A stretch of DNA of 64,000 nucleotides, from positions 2,356,001-2,420,000 of the forward strand of contig NZ_CP133089.1 in the NCBI RefSeq assembly GCF_030908405.1. The letters run 5' to 3'. Below the pieces are notes generated by a model that saw nothing but the letters and a program-made list of their open reading frames with translations, searched no databases and was not told where the DNA came from. This DNA is from Aminobacterium sp. MB27-C1. Lineage in GTDB: Bacteria > Synergistota > Synergistia > Synergistales > Aminobacteriaceae. This document shows, in pieces, positions 45,343-54,832 of the stretch. The position numbers were made by a program, and so were the translations under genes. Each line of letters opens with the position of its first letter. Position 1 is the stretch's first letter.

Positions 45343-46500
45343 ATGCTTAAAACCCCTAAGTTAGTAATGATTCCAGGTCCCACTCCCGTAACCCGTTCCA
45401 TCCAAGATCAAATGGGCAGAGAGACAGTAGCTTTTGGTGACTCATCCTTTGTTCAGGATTACAAAGAAGTTTTGGCTGATTTGAAAGAACTCTGGAAGTG
45501 TAGTGGCGAAGTTTTCGTTATTGCAGGTTCAGGAACATTAGCTATGGAGATGGCCATAGCTAATATTACCAAACGAGGCGATAGTGTTCTCATTTGTTCC
45601 AATGGTTTTTTCGGAGATCGTTTTATTGATATGTGCCAGAGAAAGGGGCTTGATGTCGAACTTCTTTCTGCCCCATGGGGTACATCTGTTACAGCTGAAG
45701 ATGTGGAAAAAAAGCTTGCCGAAAAAAAATACGATGTGGTTACAGTGACTCACGTGGAAACGTCTACTGGCGTTATGGCTCCCATCGAAGCTATTGGAAA
45801 AGTTGTTAAAGCCCACGGAGCTCTTTATGTTGTCGATGGTGTTGCTGCATCTGCAGGGGCAGAAGAATATGTTGATCCAATGGGAATTGACGTTCTTCTT
45901 ACATGTTCACAAAAAGCTTTTGGAGTTGCCCCTGGCCTTGCAATCCTTTGGGCAAGTACCAAAGCAGTGGAAAAAAGACGTTCTCTTGAGACAATCCCCG
46001 AGTCATACGCAGACTTTGAAAAATGGCTTCCGGTAATGCATGATCCCTCTAAATATTGGGGAACTCCCGCTGTTAATCTCGTATGGGCACTTAAAGAATC
46101 TGTACGAATCATAAAGGAAGAAGGAATTGCTGAACGCTATGCACGCCATCTTCGCCAGGCCGATCTCTTTGATGGAGCTCTTGAGACGTTAGGTTTTAAC
46201 GTAGCCGCAGAGAAAGCATTCCGTGCGCCGACCCTTTCAGTTTACCTTTACCCAGAAGGAAGCGCTGTTGATGACGCCACATTTAGAAAAATATTGGCTG
46301 AAGAAGGAGCGCAGACAGCTGGTTGTCTTGGAGATTTTGCAGGAAAGGGTTTTAGAATGGGGCATATGGGCAATGTTGATAAACATATTCTAGTTTCTGC
46401 TATTGCCGCAGTAGAGCGAACGGCTATGCGTTGCGGAATGGATATTGAACCAGGGAAAGGATTGGCTGTCTTGCAAAAAGGATTGGTGGAAGAACATTAA
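45343..46500 (+). CDS. Class V aminotransferase (alanine/serine-glyoxylate type)
   Basis: 385 residues. MIPGPTPVTRSIQDQMG start, GSGTLAMEMAIAN phosphate-binding segment, aspartate in YVVDGVAA, and the PLP lysine in LLTCSQKAFGVAPG (about 191-204). Family members transfer amino groups between alanine, serine or phosphonate substrates and glyoxylate or pyruvate. Next to a DHDPS-family aldolase it may feed a pathway releasing glyoxylate or pyruvate. The ribosome site is GAAGGAGG. Confidence 0.92.
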   Translation: MLKTPKLVMIPGPTPVTRSIQDQMGRETVAFGDSSFVQDYKEVLADLKELWKCSGEVFVIAGSGTLAMEMAIANITKRGDSVLICSNGFFGDRFIDMCQRKGLDVELLSAPWGTSVTAEDVEKKLAEKKYDVVTVTHVETSTGVMAPIEAIGKVVKAHGALYVVDGVAASAGAEEYVDPMGIDVLLTCSQKAFGVAPGLAILWASTKAVEKRRSLETIPESYADFEKWLPVMHDPSKYWGTPAVNLVWALKESVRIIKEEGIAERYARHLRQADLFDGALETLGFNVAAEKAFRAPTLSVYLYPEGSAVDDATFRKILAEEGAQTAGCLGDFAGKGFRMGHMGNVDKHILVSAIAAVERTAMRCGMDIEPGKGLAVLQKGLVEEH

Positions 46501-46523
46501 TTTTTAGAGTGGGGGTATCTCTT

Positions 46524-47440
46524 ATGTTTGAACCACGAGGTATTTTTGCTCCAGTAGCGACGACTTTTAACGACTTAGGTAACATTGATCTTCAGAAATA
46601 TAAAGAGAATACTGTGAAATTTAGTAAAACAGGTCTGGCCGGTCTGGTTATTCTCGGAAGTAATGGCGAATTTGTTATGCTTGATATGGGAGAGAAAGTC
46701 TCCTTGGTTGAAACGGCGAGAAAAGCCCTTCCTTCCTCAATGAGAGTTATTGCGGGAACAGGATGTGAGTCTGTTCGAGATACTATAGAACTTACCAGGC
46801 GATGTGCAGATGTAGGGGCAAATGCTGCCCTTGTAATAACGCCTCACTTTTTTAAAAAAGATATGAATTCTCAGACACTTGAAAATTTCTTTATTGCTAT
46901 AGCTGATGCCTCTCCTATCCCGATTATGCTTTATAACATGCCTGGAAATGCCGGAGTCAATATCCCCCATCTCTAGCAGTAGCTCTTTCTAAGCATCCCA
47001 ATATAGTGGGAATTAAAGATAGCTCTGGAAATATTGTTCAAATAGCTGAAGTTATTGCTGGGACAAAAGAAAATAAATTTTCGGTTTTTGCAGGATCAGG
47101 AAGTTTTCTCCTTCCTACCCTTCTACTTGGTGGAGTTGGTGGAACTCTCGCAGTTGCTAATGTGGTTCCTGAATATTGTGTATCCCTTTATAACGCCTGG
47201 AACAATAAGGAACTCGATAAAGCCAGGGAACTTCAATTGGGATTGCTTGAGCTTAATGCTGCTGTTACGGGACGTTTTGGTATTGGAGGCATGAAAGCCG
47301 CTATGGAAATGGCAGGATATTGGGGCGGAAAACCAAGATTGCCGATTCTCCCAGCCACTGAGACAATGAGAGAAGAGATTCAAAGAATCTATGACAGGAC
47401 GATTTCCCATTTCTCTCGAATTGAAGGAAAAGAATATTGA
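46524..47440 (+). pseudogene. DHDPS/NAL-family aldolase, broken by one frameshift
   Basis: The two halves are 46524-46976 and the frame read at 47006-47440. The first contains GSNGEFV, the phosphate-loop analogue of GTTGE, and YNMPGNAGVNIPH. The second resumes with LAVALSKHPNIVGIKDSSGN, which carries the Schiff-base lysine. One base is missing at 46973-46975: adding one base restores a continuous ~306-residue enzyme. Start ATG 46524 follows GTGGGGG. Intact, it would be a dihydrodipicolinate-synthase-like lyase (4-hydroxy-2-oxoglutarate or similar oxo-acid aldolase). As sequenced it lacks the catalytic lysine. Could be a sequencing error. Confidence 0.85.
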
Positions 47441-47444
47441 AAAT

Positions 47445-47478
47445 AAGAGGCCAGGGATTATCTTTTCCTGGCCTCTTC
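47445..47478. terminator. Bidirectional terminator
   Basis: Perfect eleven-base stem AAGAGGCCAGG (47445-47455) with CCTGGCCTCTT (47467-47477) between convergent genes, reaching into the last codons of deoC. Confidence 0.8.
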
Positions 47479-48135
47479 GATTATACTTATGCCCGAGCTT
47501 GAACCGAAAATGGTTGCTCCTACGTCAATGAAAGCCTGAATTTGAGCTAGATTTCTAACACCGCCAGATACTTTTATTCCTTTTTCTCCATTGATTGTTT
47601 TTGCGATAACTTCCACCTCTTGTAAAGTAGTATCCTTTCCACAAAAACCTGTGCTTGTTTTTATGAAATGGATTCCTTTGTGATTCAGAGCGATACGGCA
47701 CACTTGTTCTATTTCTTCATAGGAGAGAAGAGGTGTTTCTATAATCAGTTTAAGAATCTTTCCTTTGGCAGATTTGCAAAGTTCACTCATCTCTTGATCT
47801 ACTTCGTTCCAGTTTCCCGACTTCACATTATTAATATTAATAACAACATCAAGGTCCGAAAGAGCGTTATCCAGATTTTTGTACATGTCAATTTCATAAC
47901 ATTTTATGGCAATCGAAGTATATCCAAGAGGGAACCCAACAACGGCGGAGAAAAAACAGGGGATATTTTTAGAAAGAGAAGAGTGAATAACTTTTTCAAT
48001 AGCAAAAGGAGGAATAACGAGAGATCTGAAATGATAAGGTAAGCTTTTTAAAACAAAATTTTTAATATCGGCCCACGTTGCCGTTTGTTTAAGCAGAGTA
48101 TTGTCTACTATTTTTTCTACATTTTTGAAATCCAT
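47458..48135 (-). CDS. deoC: Deoxyribose-phosphate aldolase-like protein
   Basis: 225 residues, DeoC/LacD TIM-barrel class. DNTLLK near the N-terminus, DVVININNVKSG, the Schiff-base lysine in HFIKTSTGF (about 160), and IKVSGGVRNLAQ with the second lysine. It cleaves 2-deoxyribose-5-phosphate to glyceraldehyde 3-phosphate and acetaldehyde; a related aldolase activity is possible. ATG 48135 has GGAGGGG. No other nucleoside-catabolism genes are adjacent. Confidence 0.9.
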   Translation of the reverse strand: MDFKNVEKIVDNTLLKQTATWADIKNFVLKSLPYHFRSLVIPPFAIEKVIHSSLSKNIPCFFSAVVGFPLGYTSIAIKCYEIDMYKNLDNALSDLDVVININNVKSGNWNEVDQEMSELCKSAKGKILKLIIETPLLSYEEIEQVCRIALNHKGIHFIKTSTGFCGKDTTLQEVEVIAKTINGEKGIKVSGGVRNLAQIQAFIDVGATIFGSSSGISIIEEARKR

Positions 48136-48258
48136 GCGAACCCCTCCGATCTTTTTATAACTATACCATTCTTGATAAAAATGCCTTTTTGACGGACGCT
48201 ACGTCACCATGTAGAATAAGACAACACTCCTTATAAAAGGAGATGAGAGGAGGCCCTC

Positions 48259-48690
48259 ATGGTTCAGATAAAAGAAGGTAACACGGTATCAGTGCATTAC
48301 AAGGGCACTTTAGATGATGGTACAGTATTCGACACTTCAGAAGGCCGTGATCCGTTAAAATTTACAGTAGGCGCAGGCCAGGTTATTGAAGGGTTTGATA
48401 AAGCGGTTTTAGATATGTCTATCGGAGATTCTAAGACAGTTACAATCCCTGCAGCAGAAGCATATGGGGAATATGAGCCTAATTTGATGGCCGAGGTCCC
48501 TGCAGAGCATATTCCAGGTGATCTTGAACCCAAGACTGGAGAAGTGTTACAAGTCCAAACACCAGATGGGCATGTTTTCAATGCTTTAGTTGTGGATGTG
48601 AGTGAGAAAGGCATGATGCTTGATGCCAATCATCCCCTGGCAGGAAAAGCGCTTACGTTCGAAATAACAATTGTGGAAATCGAAGAATAA
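48259..48690 (+). CDS. FKBP-type peptidyl-prolyl isomerase (SlyD-like)
   Basis: 143 residues. Starts VQIKEGNTVSVHYKGTLDDGTVFDTSEG; the FKBP core is split by an insert-in-flap domain (about 70-125) as in SlyD, with GAGQVIEGFDKAV and NHPLAGKALTFEI. There is no His-rich metal tail. Ribosome site GAGAGGAGG before ATG 48259. Cytosolic folding helper. Confidence 0.94.
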   Translation: MVQIKEGNTVSVHYKGTLDDGTVFDTSEGRDPLKFTVGAGQVIEGFDKAVLDMSIGDSKTVTIPAAEAYGEYEPNLMAEVPAEHIPGDLEPKTGEVLQVQTPDGHVFNALVVDVSEKGMMLDANHPLAGKALTFEITIVEIEE

Positions 48691-48696
48691 AAAGGG

Positions 48697-48733
48697 AACC
48701 TCCGAAGGAATGCTTAGCCTCTCGGGGGTTTTC
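48697..48733 (+). terminator. Terminator after FKBP gene
   Basis: Stem AACCTCCGA (48697-48705) with TCGGGGGTT (48722-48730, one G-U pair), followed by TTCGCTT. Confidence 0.7.
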
Positions 48734-48897
48734 GCTTATAAAAGGGTGCTATCATACAGAATCATTTCTTTTGTAGGCTTGAGACAAAACTTTTTCCAGT
48801 GTAAAGTAAGGGTAGAATAATAAATAATATGAAAAAGAAAAAATAAAAAAGAGGAATATATATTCCTCAAAATCCAGCCGCAAGGAGTGATGTGCAT

Positions 48898-49191
48898 ATG
48901 CTGACGGAGAACATCGTTACGGTGGCCGGGACTCTGCATCACGTCCAGGGTAAAAAGATTCTTCAAAATAGGTTGGGTGAGTATGTGACCTTTGCACTAA
49001 AGCAAGAAACCCCTTGGGACGATGGGAGTACCCGGCGCGATTTTCTACTTATGCGGGCGTATCAACCGGAACTGAGAAAATGGGTTCTGAGCCGTAAGGA
49101 GGGCACGACTGTACGAGTAGAAGGAGATGTTCGTTCGTCACTTGGCAGCGGAGAGATGTATGTTCTTGTTCGGGCGATAGAAGAAATTTAA
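48898..49191 (+). CDS. Small OB-fold-like protein, tandem copy 1
   Basis: 97 residues from ATG 48898 (AAGGAG 10 bases upstream). Short strands and the phrase TVRVEGDVRSSLGSGEMYVLV resemble the OB fold of SSB/PriB-type proteins, but at 97 residues it lacks the acidic SSB tail. The paralogue at 49306 shares T-x-G-x-L-H, QETPWDDG/QDTPWEDG, RRDFLLMRA and the C-terminal phrase. A perfect palindrome lies at 48851-48868. Nucleic-acid binding is inferred from the fold only. No family recognised. Confidence 0.7.
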   Translation: MLTENIVTVAGTLHHVQGKKILQNRLGEYVTFALKQETPWDDGSTRRDFLLMRAYQPELRKWVLSRKEGTTVRVEGDVRSSLGSGEMYVLVRAIEEI

Positions 49192-49305
49192 GGGAGGTTT
49201 TGTGCCTCCCTTTTTTCGTGGCCTTGTTGCACTTGGCGAAAATGTCCTGTTCGTGGTATATATGTTCTCCATACGAAGCAAGGTAAAGGAGTTGGAAGAG
49301 GCAAA

Positions 49306-49602
49306 ATGATGGAAAATAACGTAAAAATAACTGGAGTATTACATTTTATTGAAGGCGAAAAAGAGCAAGTCAGCCGTATGGGAAAGTATGTTGCTTTTGC
49401 GGTAAAACAGGATACGCCATGGGAAGATGGCAACGTTCGCCACGATTTTCTTCTGATGCGGGCGTTTGGTTCCACTGAGCAGGCTTGGGTATTGGCTCAT
49501 GAGGAAGGGACGCCTGTTCGCGTCGAAGGGAAACTTCGCTCTTCTGCTGGAAGTGGCGAGATGTATATTCAGGTAGATACAATCGAAGAAGTAAAAGACT
49601 AA
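49306..49602 (+). CDS. Small OB-fold-like protein, tandem copy 2
   Basis: 98 residues, ATG 49306 or 49309 after AAGGAG. A diverged duplicate of the preceding gene with the same conserved core (KYVAFAVKQDTPWEDG, RHDFLLMRAF, VRVEGKLRSSAGSGEMYIQV). The 114-base gap between them could hold a separate promoter. Ends at a bidirectional terminator. Function unknown. Confidence 0.7.
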   Translation: MMENNVKITGVLHFIEGEKEQVSRMGKYVAFAVKQDTPWEDGNVRHDFLLMRAFGSTEQAWVLAHEEGTPVRVEGKLRSSAGSGEMYIQVDTIEEVKD

Positions 49603-49615
49603 TAAGTTATTAAAG

Positions 49616-49665
49616 AAAAAAGGCAGAAAACGGGGTATTTATAAATCCCGGTTTCCTGCCTTTTT
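49616..49665. terminator. Bidirectional terminator before tpx
   Basis: Long hairpin: AAAAAGGCAG-AAAAC-CGGG (from 49616) pairs with CCCG-GTTT-CCTGCCTTTTT (to 49665). Confidence 0.85.
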
Positions 49666-49673
49666 GCGTAGCA

Positions 49674-50189
49674 TCAGCGAACTATTGTTTCGAGAGCTTG
49701 AAGAGCTTTTTCATAATCTGGTTCGTTAGTAGCTTCTGGAACGATTTCTATATACCTAATAATATCGTCTTTATCTGCAATAAAGACGGCACGAGTAAGT
49801 AAACGAAGTTCTTTAATCAAAACACCCCAATTTGTGCCGAAAGAGGCATCTCTATGGTCAGAAAGAGCAATAGCGCTTTCAATGCCTTTGGTAGCGCAAA
49901 AACGTTTTAAGGCAAAAGGAAGATCCATTGAAATATTTAAGATGGCTACGTCATCAGGTTGATTGGCAGCATCTTCGTTGAACCAATGGATTTGCAAGTC
50001 GCAGACGGGGGTATCAAGTGACGGGGTTACAGAAATAACTTTAATGCATCCTGAAAAATCGCGTAGAGTTTTCGAAGTTAGATTCTGGTCAAGAACGTTG
50101 AATTCAGGAGCTTTGTCACCTATCGAAAGAGCAGGGCCAATAAGGGTTAACGGATTTCCCTTCATAGTTACGATTCCTGTTTTTTCCAT
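49674..50189 (-). CDS. tpx: Thiol peroxidase
   Basis: 171 residues of the Tpx-type peroxiredoxin group: peroxidatic cysteine in TPSLDTPVCD (about C63), resolving cysteine in RFCATKGIESAIALSD, and the conserved arginine later (LTRAVFI). Reduces peroxides with thioredoxin. ATG 50189 has TGGAGGTGAC. It is the only oxidative-defence gene in the window. Confidence 0.94.
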   Translation of the reverse strand: MEKTGIVTMKGNPLTLIGPALSIGDKAPEFNVLDQNLTSKTLRDFSGCIKVISVTPSLDTPVCDLQIHWFNEDAANQPDDVAILNISMDLPFALKRFCATKGIESAIALSDHRDASFGTNWGVLIKELRLLTRAVFIADKDDIIRYIEIVPEATNEPDYEKALQALETIVR

Positions 50190-50390
50190 AAAAAGTCACC
50201 TCCATATACTTCATACCAGTATTTAATTTTATCATAAAAAATATTTGAATACTGCACCCTGATAAAATAGTGGCGTAAATATGAAAAATGTGTAAAATAA
50301 AATAGGTATATGAAAAAATAACCAAAATGTAATCTAAGGTATTTTTAGAAAACGGGGGCGTAGCGCACACTGTAAAGTGGAGGGCGTTCA

Positions 50391-51569
50391 ATGAACTTGG
50401 CACGGCGGATTCCAGTATGGGATATCCCTTGTTGTTCTGGCGTGATTATAGAAGACGTATTGTCTCCAGGAGGAGCCTTATTAGTTCCTAAAGGGATGAA
50501 TCTCTCTAAACTGGGGGATTCACGCTTGTCTTTTGCCAATACACTTCAGGAGCGCGGAATTTGTTACGTAACTGTTAAAGAGGATGTTGATTTTGTCCTT
50601 GGAGAAGTTTTTGATGTTCTGGAAGCCTTGGATCTTCCTTCAAATCCTGTCGATTCGCGAATTGCCCTTCAAACTATTCATGAAGTTCGTCGTATTTTCA
50701 GTGCCATCGCATCAGGAGAGGTCTCTCAAGTCTGCCTTGTTCCTCTTTTACGAGTTGGAAGGTTGCTTGCGCAATGCATTACAAAGAACCCTCGAATCTT
50801 ACTTTCATTGGGTAGTGTAAGAGAGCAGGATCAATATACGTTTGTTCATTCCTTTAATGTAGCGTTATTAAGTGGTTTTCTCGCATATCGTCTTTTTCCA
50901 GAAAATCTTGGTCTTGTAGAAGCTGTAACAACAGGAGGGCTACTTCACGATTTGGGGAAAGCCCGACTTCCTCTTTCCATTTTGAACAAACCATCTCGTT
51001 TATCTGAAAATGAATTCGAAGAAGTAAAAAAACACCCTGTATATGGTGCGAGTATTGCAAAACAATTAGGTATTGATGATGAACGAATTCTTACAGTGAT
51101 AGAGTCTCATCACGAGAGAATTGATGGAACAGGCTACCCCTATGGTCTGAAATTAGGAGAGATACCGATTGAAGCTCGAATTGCTTCTGTAGCTGATGTT
51201 TATGATGCTCTTACTACAGTTCGTATTTATAAAGAATCCGTTCCTTTGCACCGAGCTATTTCTATCATTATAGAAAATACGGAGTATCAATTTGATAGAA
51301 CAGTAGTTACCGCTTTTTTGAACGCTGTGGGGATGTACCCTCCGGGAACAATTGTTCAATTATCAGATAATCGTGTTGGTATTGTTATTGCAGCAGGTGA
51401 AAAAAGTATTCTTCGCCCGCGAGTCCTTTTGAAGACAGACGAATATGGAGATCGATATGATGATCATATGGTTTTAGATCTTGCCGATAATGCACACTTG
51501 TTTATCCGTTCCACAATAGATGATATTGGCAAACGTAAAGACTCCTTCACTCTTCGAGAGTTTCACTAA
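50391..51569 (+). CDS. HD-GYP domain cyclic-di-GMP phosphodiesterase
   Basis: 392 residues, cytosolic. An N-terminal DUF3391-like region covers about 1-110; the HD-GYP domain lies at about 130-310 with LLHDLGKARLP and SHHERIDGTGYPYGL, the full active-site set. The C-terminal ~70 residues (PPGTIVQLSDNRVGIVI) form the usual small beta domain. ATG 50391 follows AGTGGAGGGCG. Its stop overlaps the nudC stop by four bases on the opposite strand. Confidence 0.92.
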   Translation: MNLARRIPVWDIPCCSGVIIEDVLSPGGALLVPKGMNLSKLGDSRLSFANTLQERGICYVTVKEDVDFVLGEVFDVLEALDLPSNPVDSRIALQTIHEVRRIFSAIASGEVSQVCLVPLLRVGRLLAQCITKNPRILLSLGSVREQDQYTFVHSFNVALLSGFLAYRLFPENLGLVEAVTTGGLLHDLGKARLPLSILNKPSRLSENEFEEVKKHPVYGASIAKQLGIDDERILTVIESHHERIDGTGYPYGLKLGEIPIEARIASVADVYDALTTVRIYKESVPLHRAISIIIENTEYQFDRTVVTAFLNAVGMYPPGTIVQLSDNRVGIVIAAGEKSILRPRVLLKTDEYGDRYDDHMVLDLADNAHLFIRSTIDDIGKRKDSFTLREFH

Positions 51570-52350
51570 TATCCATATTTATGTAAATAGTTTAATATAA
51601 GACGTCCAGAAATACTTGCTTGTGTCGGTATTGATGGCAGGTTTTCAGGAGTGTACCATTCAGCAGCTTCTATTTCTTTTTCGTCTATATGTATATTCCC
51701 TGATTTCCATTGAGCAGTGAAACCGACCATAAGAGAGTGAAATGCCCATGGTTGACTTCCAAAATAATGAATATTTTTAATCTCTATTCCTACCTCTTCC
51801 ATTACTTCCCGAGCCACAGCCTCTTCCAGATTTTCGCCTGGTTCAACAAATCCAGCTAGAATACTGTATCTTTTGGGAGGAAATGGGGGCTTCGAGCAAG
51901 CAAAAGCTGCCCATCTTTTTCTATGGCTACGGCAATAACCGGTGAAATTGTAGGGTAGATAACTAAATTACATGTGGAACACTCCATAGCTCTATCTACA
52001 GCGTGCTCTTGTAGAGGTTGCCCACAACTGCTACAGTAACGTGTCGTGCGACGCCAATACATTAATTGAAAAGCTTGTCCGGCAATGGGAAAAAGGGCAT
52101 CTCCCAGAACTTCGTAAAGCCCACGCAAAGGAACAAATTCCATTCCCGAGGGAGCTTGCTCTTCTGCCGCTGCTTCTGCCCAGAAATGACCGTTCCCTTT
52201 AGGTGAGCCGACTTCTCCCTGGCGAATAAAAGAGATGGGGATACTATCCCTCTCTGAATATTTAGGTATCGTAACAGGGAATTCTTTCTTACAAGAATGG
52301 TCTCCTTTTGAAAGATAAATAAGAGTGAACTCTTCTTTTCCATATAACAC
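51566..52350 (-). pseudogene. nudC: NADH pyrophosphatase NudC-like Nudix protein, frameshifted
   Basis: Two pieces on the minus strand. 52350-51856 has the N-terminal domain and zinc ribbon (YCSSCGQPL ... ECSTCN), then LLLARSPHF. The frame then shifts and resumes as PPKRYSILAGFVEPGENLEEAVAREVMEEVG, the Nudix box and NudC-specific continuation. A single T (A on the plus strand) is missing in the run near 51880-51884; restoring it gives a ~260-residue protein. The start is GTG 52350 with a ribosome site unusually close, so the true start is uncertain. Last gene of the MATE-marR-opgG-opgH operon. Confidence 0.85.
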
Positions 52351-52357
52351 TCTCTCC

Positions 52358-54820
52358 TTATTCTATACCCCATTTGGCTGCTTTTTCCCAATTAGGGATC
52401 CGCCAAATTTTGCGGTGAAGTTCTCGTAATTGGTCTGGGTCTCGTAGTAATTCCATCTTTTCTTTGGCTGAAAGTCCCTCTGGTCCTTTCTCAAGGGCTT
52501 TTTCTGAATGTCTTCCCGTCTTTGCCGTATAGATGGGGCGGCGACGCGATGTCTAAGAATGAGCGATGTGTGTAGAGCAAGAACTTTGGGATCAACGACA
52601 GCCCGAACAAAACCTTCATTTTGTGAAAGGGGCAAGGGAGAATAGGAAGCTGGTTTTGTCATATTTTCATCCACTGTTGCAAGTTCGCTAGGAGCTTCTG
52701 TTTCCTCTGGAGTTATGAGCAAAAAAAGTTTCTTTAACTTTTGTCCAAAAGAAACACGACTTGAAAAGGCTGAAATAGGTATAGATAGAGCCATGGGGCC
52801 TAAAATTGGTAGCATCCACCAGAAGAAAGACCTATTAAAGACGTAAAGGATGCTTCCCCAGAGCAAAGCAATGAGAGTCTGGCTGATATGGTACTGAAAA
52901 GCATCATTCCACGTGGTTCCTCTATCATCTCTGGTTTGTGTGCCCCAACCTGTCGCTTTTCCCAAAAGTGTCATTACGACAAAGTGGCTATGAAAAGCCA
53001 TACGTATCGGTGCCAACAACGTCGATGTTAGTGTTTCAATGATCATGCTTAGCGTGAGACGAACGCTTCCTCCGTAAAGATGTGCCTTTTTTGTATAGAA
53101 AATAATATACGCGATACTAAGTATTTTGGGAAGAAAGAGAACGATGGCCGTTGATCCTAGAAGAGTGATGGCCCACATTGGGTACCAAACAGGCCACTGC
53201 GGGAAGAGAGTCATCTCCGCAGAAGGGAAATACTGAGGCTCAATAAGAACCTCGGTAATGGCTTCAGCAGAACTTAGAATCAGAAAAACAAGCCAAAGCA
53301 AGGCTGAACCATACGACATTACACCATTCACGAAAAGAGCTCTATGAACAGGGAAAAATCCTCGTGTGAAAATAAGCCGTAAATGTTGCAGATTTCCTTG
53401 GCACCACCGTCTGTCTCGCTTCAGTTCATCAAGAAGAGTGGGTGGAGTTTCCTCATAACTGCCTTCCATATCGTAGGCAAGCCAAACTCCATAACCAGCC
53501 CTTCTCATGAGGGCAGCTTCTACGAAGTCATGGCTCAGAATATCTCCTCCCAATGGGCCCTTTCCTGGTAAACGAGGGAGTTGACAATGTTCCATAAAGG
53601 GAGCAACTCGTATGATGGCGTTGTGTCCCCAATATTGAGCATCGCCTAAAAGCCAAAAATGAAGGCCCGCTGCAAAAATAGGGCCGTATACTCTATTAGC
53701 GAATTGCTGTACTCGAGCAATAAGAGATTGCCGATTTACAGCGGCGGGAGGTGTTTGGAGAATCCCTATATCCGGACGAAGTTCCATAGCCTGAACCATT
53801 TGTACCAAAGTTTTTCCAGACATAACACTGTCAGCATCAAATACGATCATATATCGATAATCTTTACCCCATCGTCTGCAGAAATCGGCGACATTTCCAC
53901 TCTTTCTCTTCACATTACTTTTACGATGACGATAAAATATCGTTCCAAAAGCATCTTCATCTTGGCAAAGCTTATACCATGCCATTTCTTCATGAACCCA
54001 AATGTCGGGGTTTGTCGTATCACTGAGAATAAAAATATGAAACATGTGGCTCAATCCGGTTTTGCGCAATGCCTGAAGTGTTGTCTGTACTCCGGCCATA
54101 ACGCGAGGTACGTCTTCATTATAAATAGGTATGAGAATAGCCGTTTTTGCCTCAGTGTCTTCTATGGAAAGAGGCTGCTTCTTTAAAGCCTGAGAAAATG
54201 AAAATTGGTCTTTATGGCGAATCAAGACAAAAAGGCCCAGCATAGCTGTCCAGAAACCAATGGATATCCATGCGAAAAGAATTCCAAAAACGACAACAAG
54301 GGCTATTTCCAGAAGGGTTGCTCCTTTATAAGGAAGCACTCCGGCCATATAATGACTTGCCGTAAATGTAGGAAGAAGAATAAGAGCTAAAAGCAGAATT
54401 CTTCTCCAACTGGCGGCTCGAGTCCATTTAATTTCGAGAGTATCAGTGCTCATAATTAACAAGCCTCTCTTTATCGTGTTCGAGATGGACCGAAGAGATC
54501 TCGCATCCATCGTCGCATAAATTTCTTTGTTGCAGTAAGCCACGGAATGCGATCAAAATTTTTCGAGACCATTGTTCCTCTGTTCATTGGCGGAATCGAA
54601 GCAATGTGTTTTCCCTCTTCGTCAAGAATTTCTGCTTGCAATTCCTTGCTTAAAATACAACGTTCAAGGGCATTCATAGATTCATCAATACTTGAAGCAT
54701 TTGATTCTTTTAATGCTTGCAGCGCAAGTTCCAGCCCTTGAAAAGGGGAAGATCCATAGCTCGAACGTAAAGAAGCACTCTATCTCTGGCAATTTGCCAA
54801 CCTTCTGATTTTTCTATCAT
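52358..54820 (-). pseudogene. opgH: Glucan glucosyltransferase OpgH/MdoH, three frameshifts
   Basis: Inner-membrane glycosyltransferase for periplasmic glucan backbone synthesis. The central ~700 residues are intact in one frame (52501 to 54475): NEDVPRVMAG, FDADSVMSG, SHDFVEAALMRRAG, KRDRRWCQGN and several helices. The N-terminal arm is in other frames: from ATG 54820 (AGAGGTGA site) it breaks in the AAAA run at 54741-54744, continues as DEEGKHIASIPPMNRGTM, and breaks again near 54475. The C-terminus breaks in the T run 52499-52503; the continuation ALEKGPEGLSAKEKMELLRDP, then ELHRKIW, matches the family end, stop at 52358. Each break is one lost base. Corrected length about 820 residues, normal for the family. 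Confidence 0.88.
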
Positions 54821-54832
54821 TATGGTTCACCT

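Noticed and set aside
54471-54677. Separate small gene between opgG and opgH
   Set aside because: Its sequence lines up with the N-terminal arm of OpgH, and the spacing to the main frame equals the family length if single lost bases are restored, so it is part of opgH.
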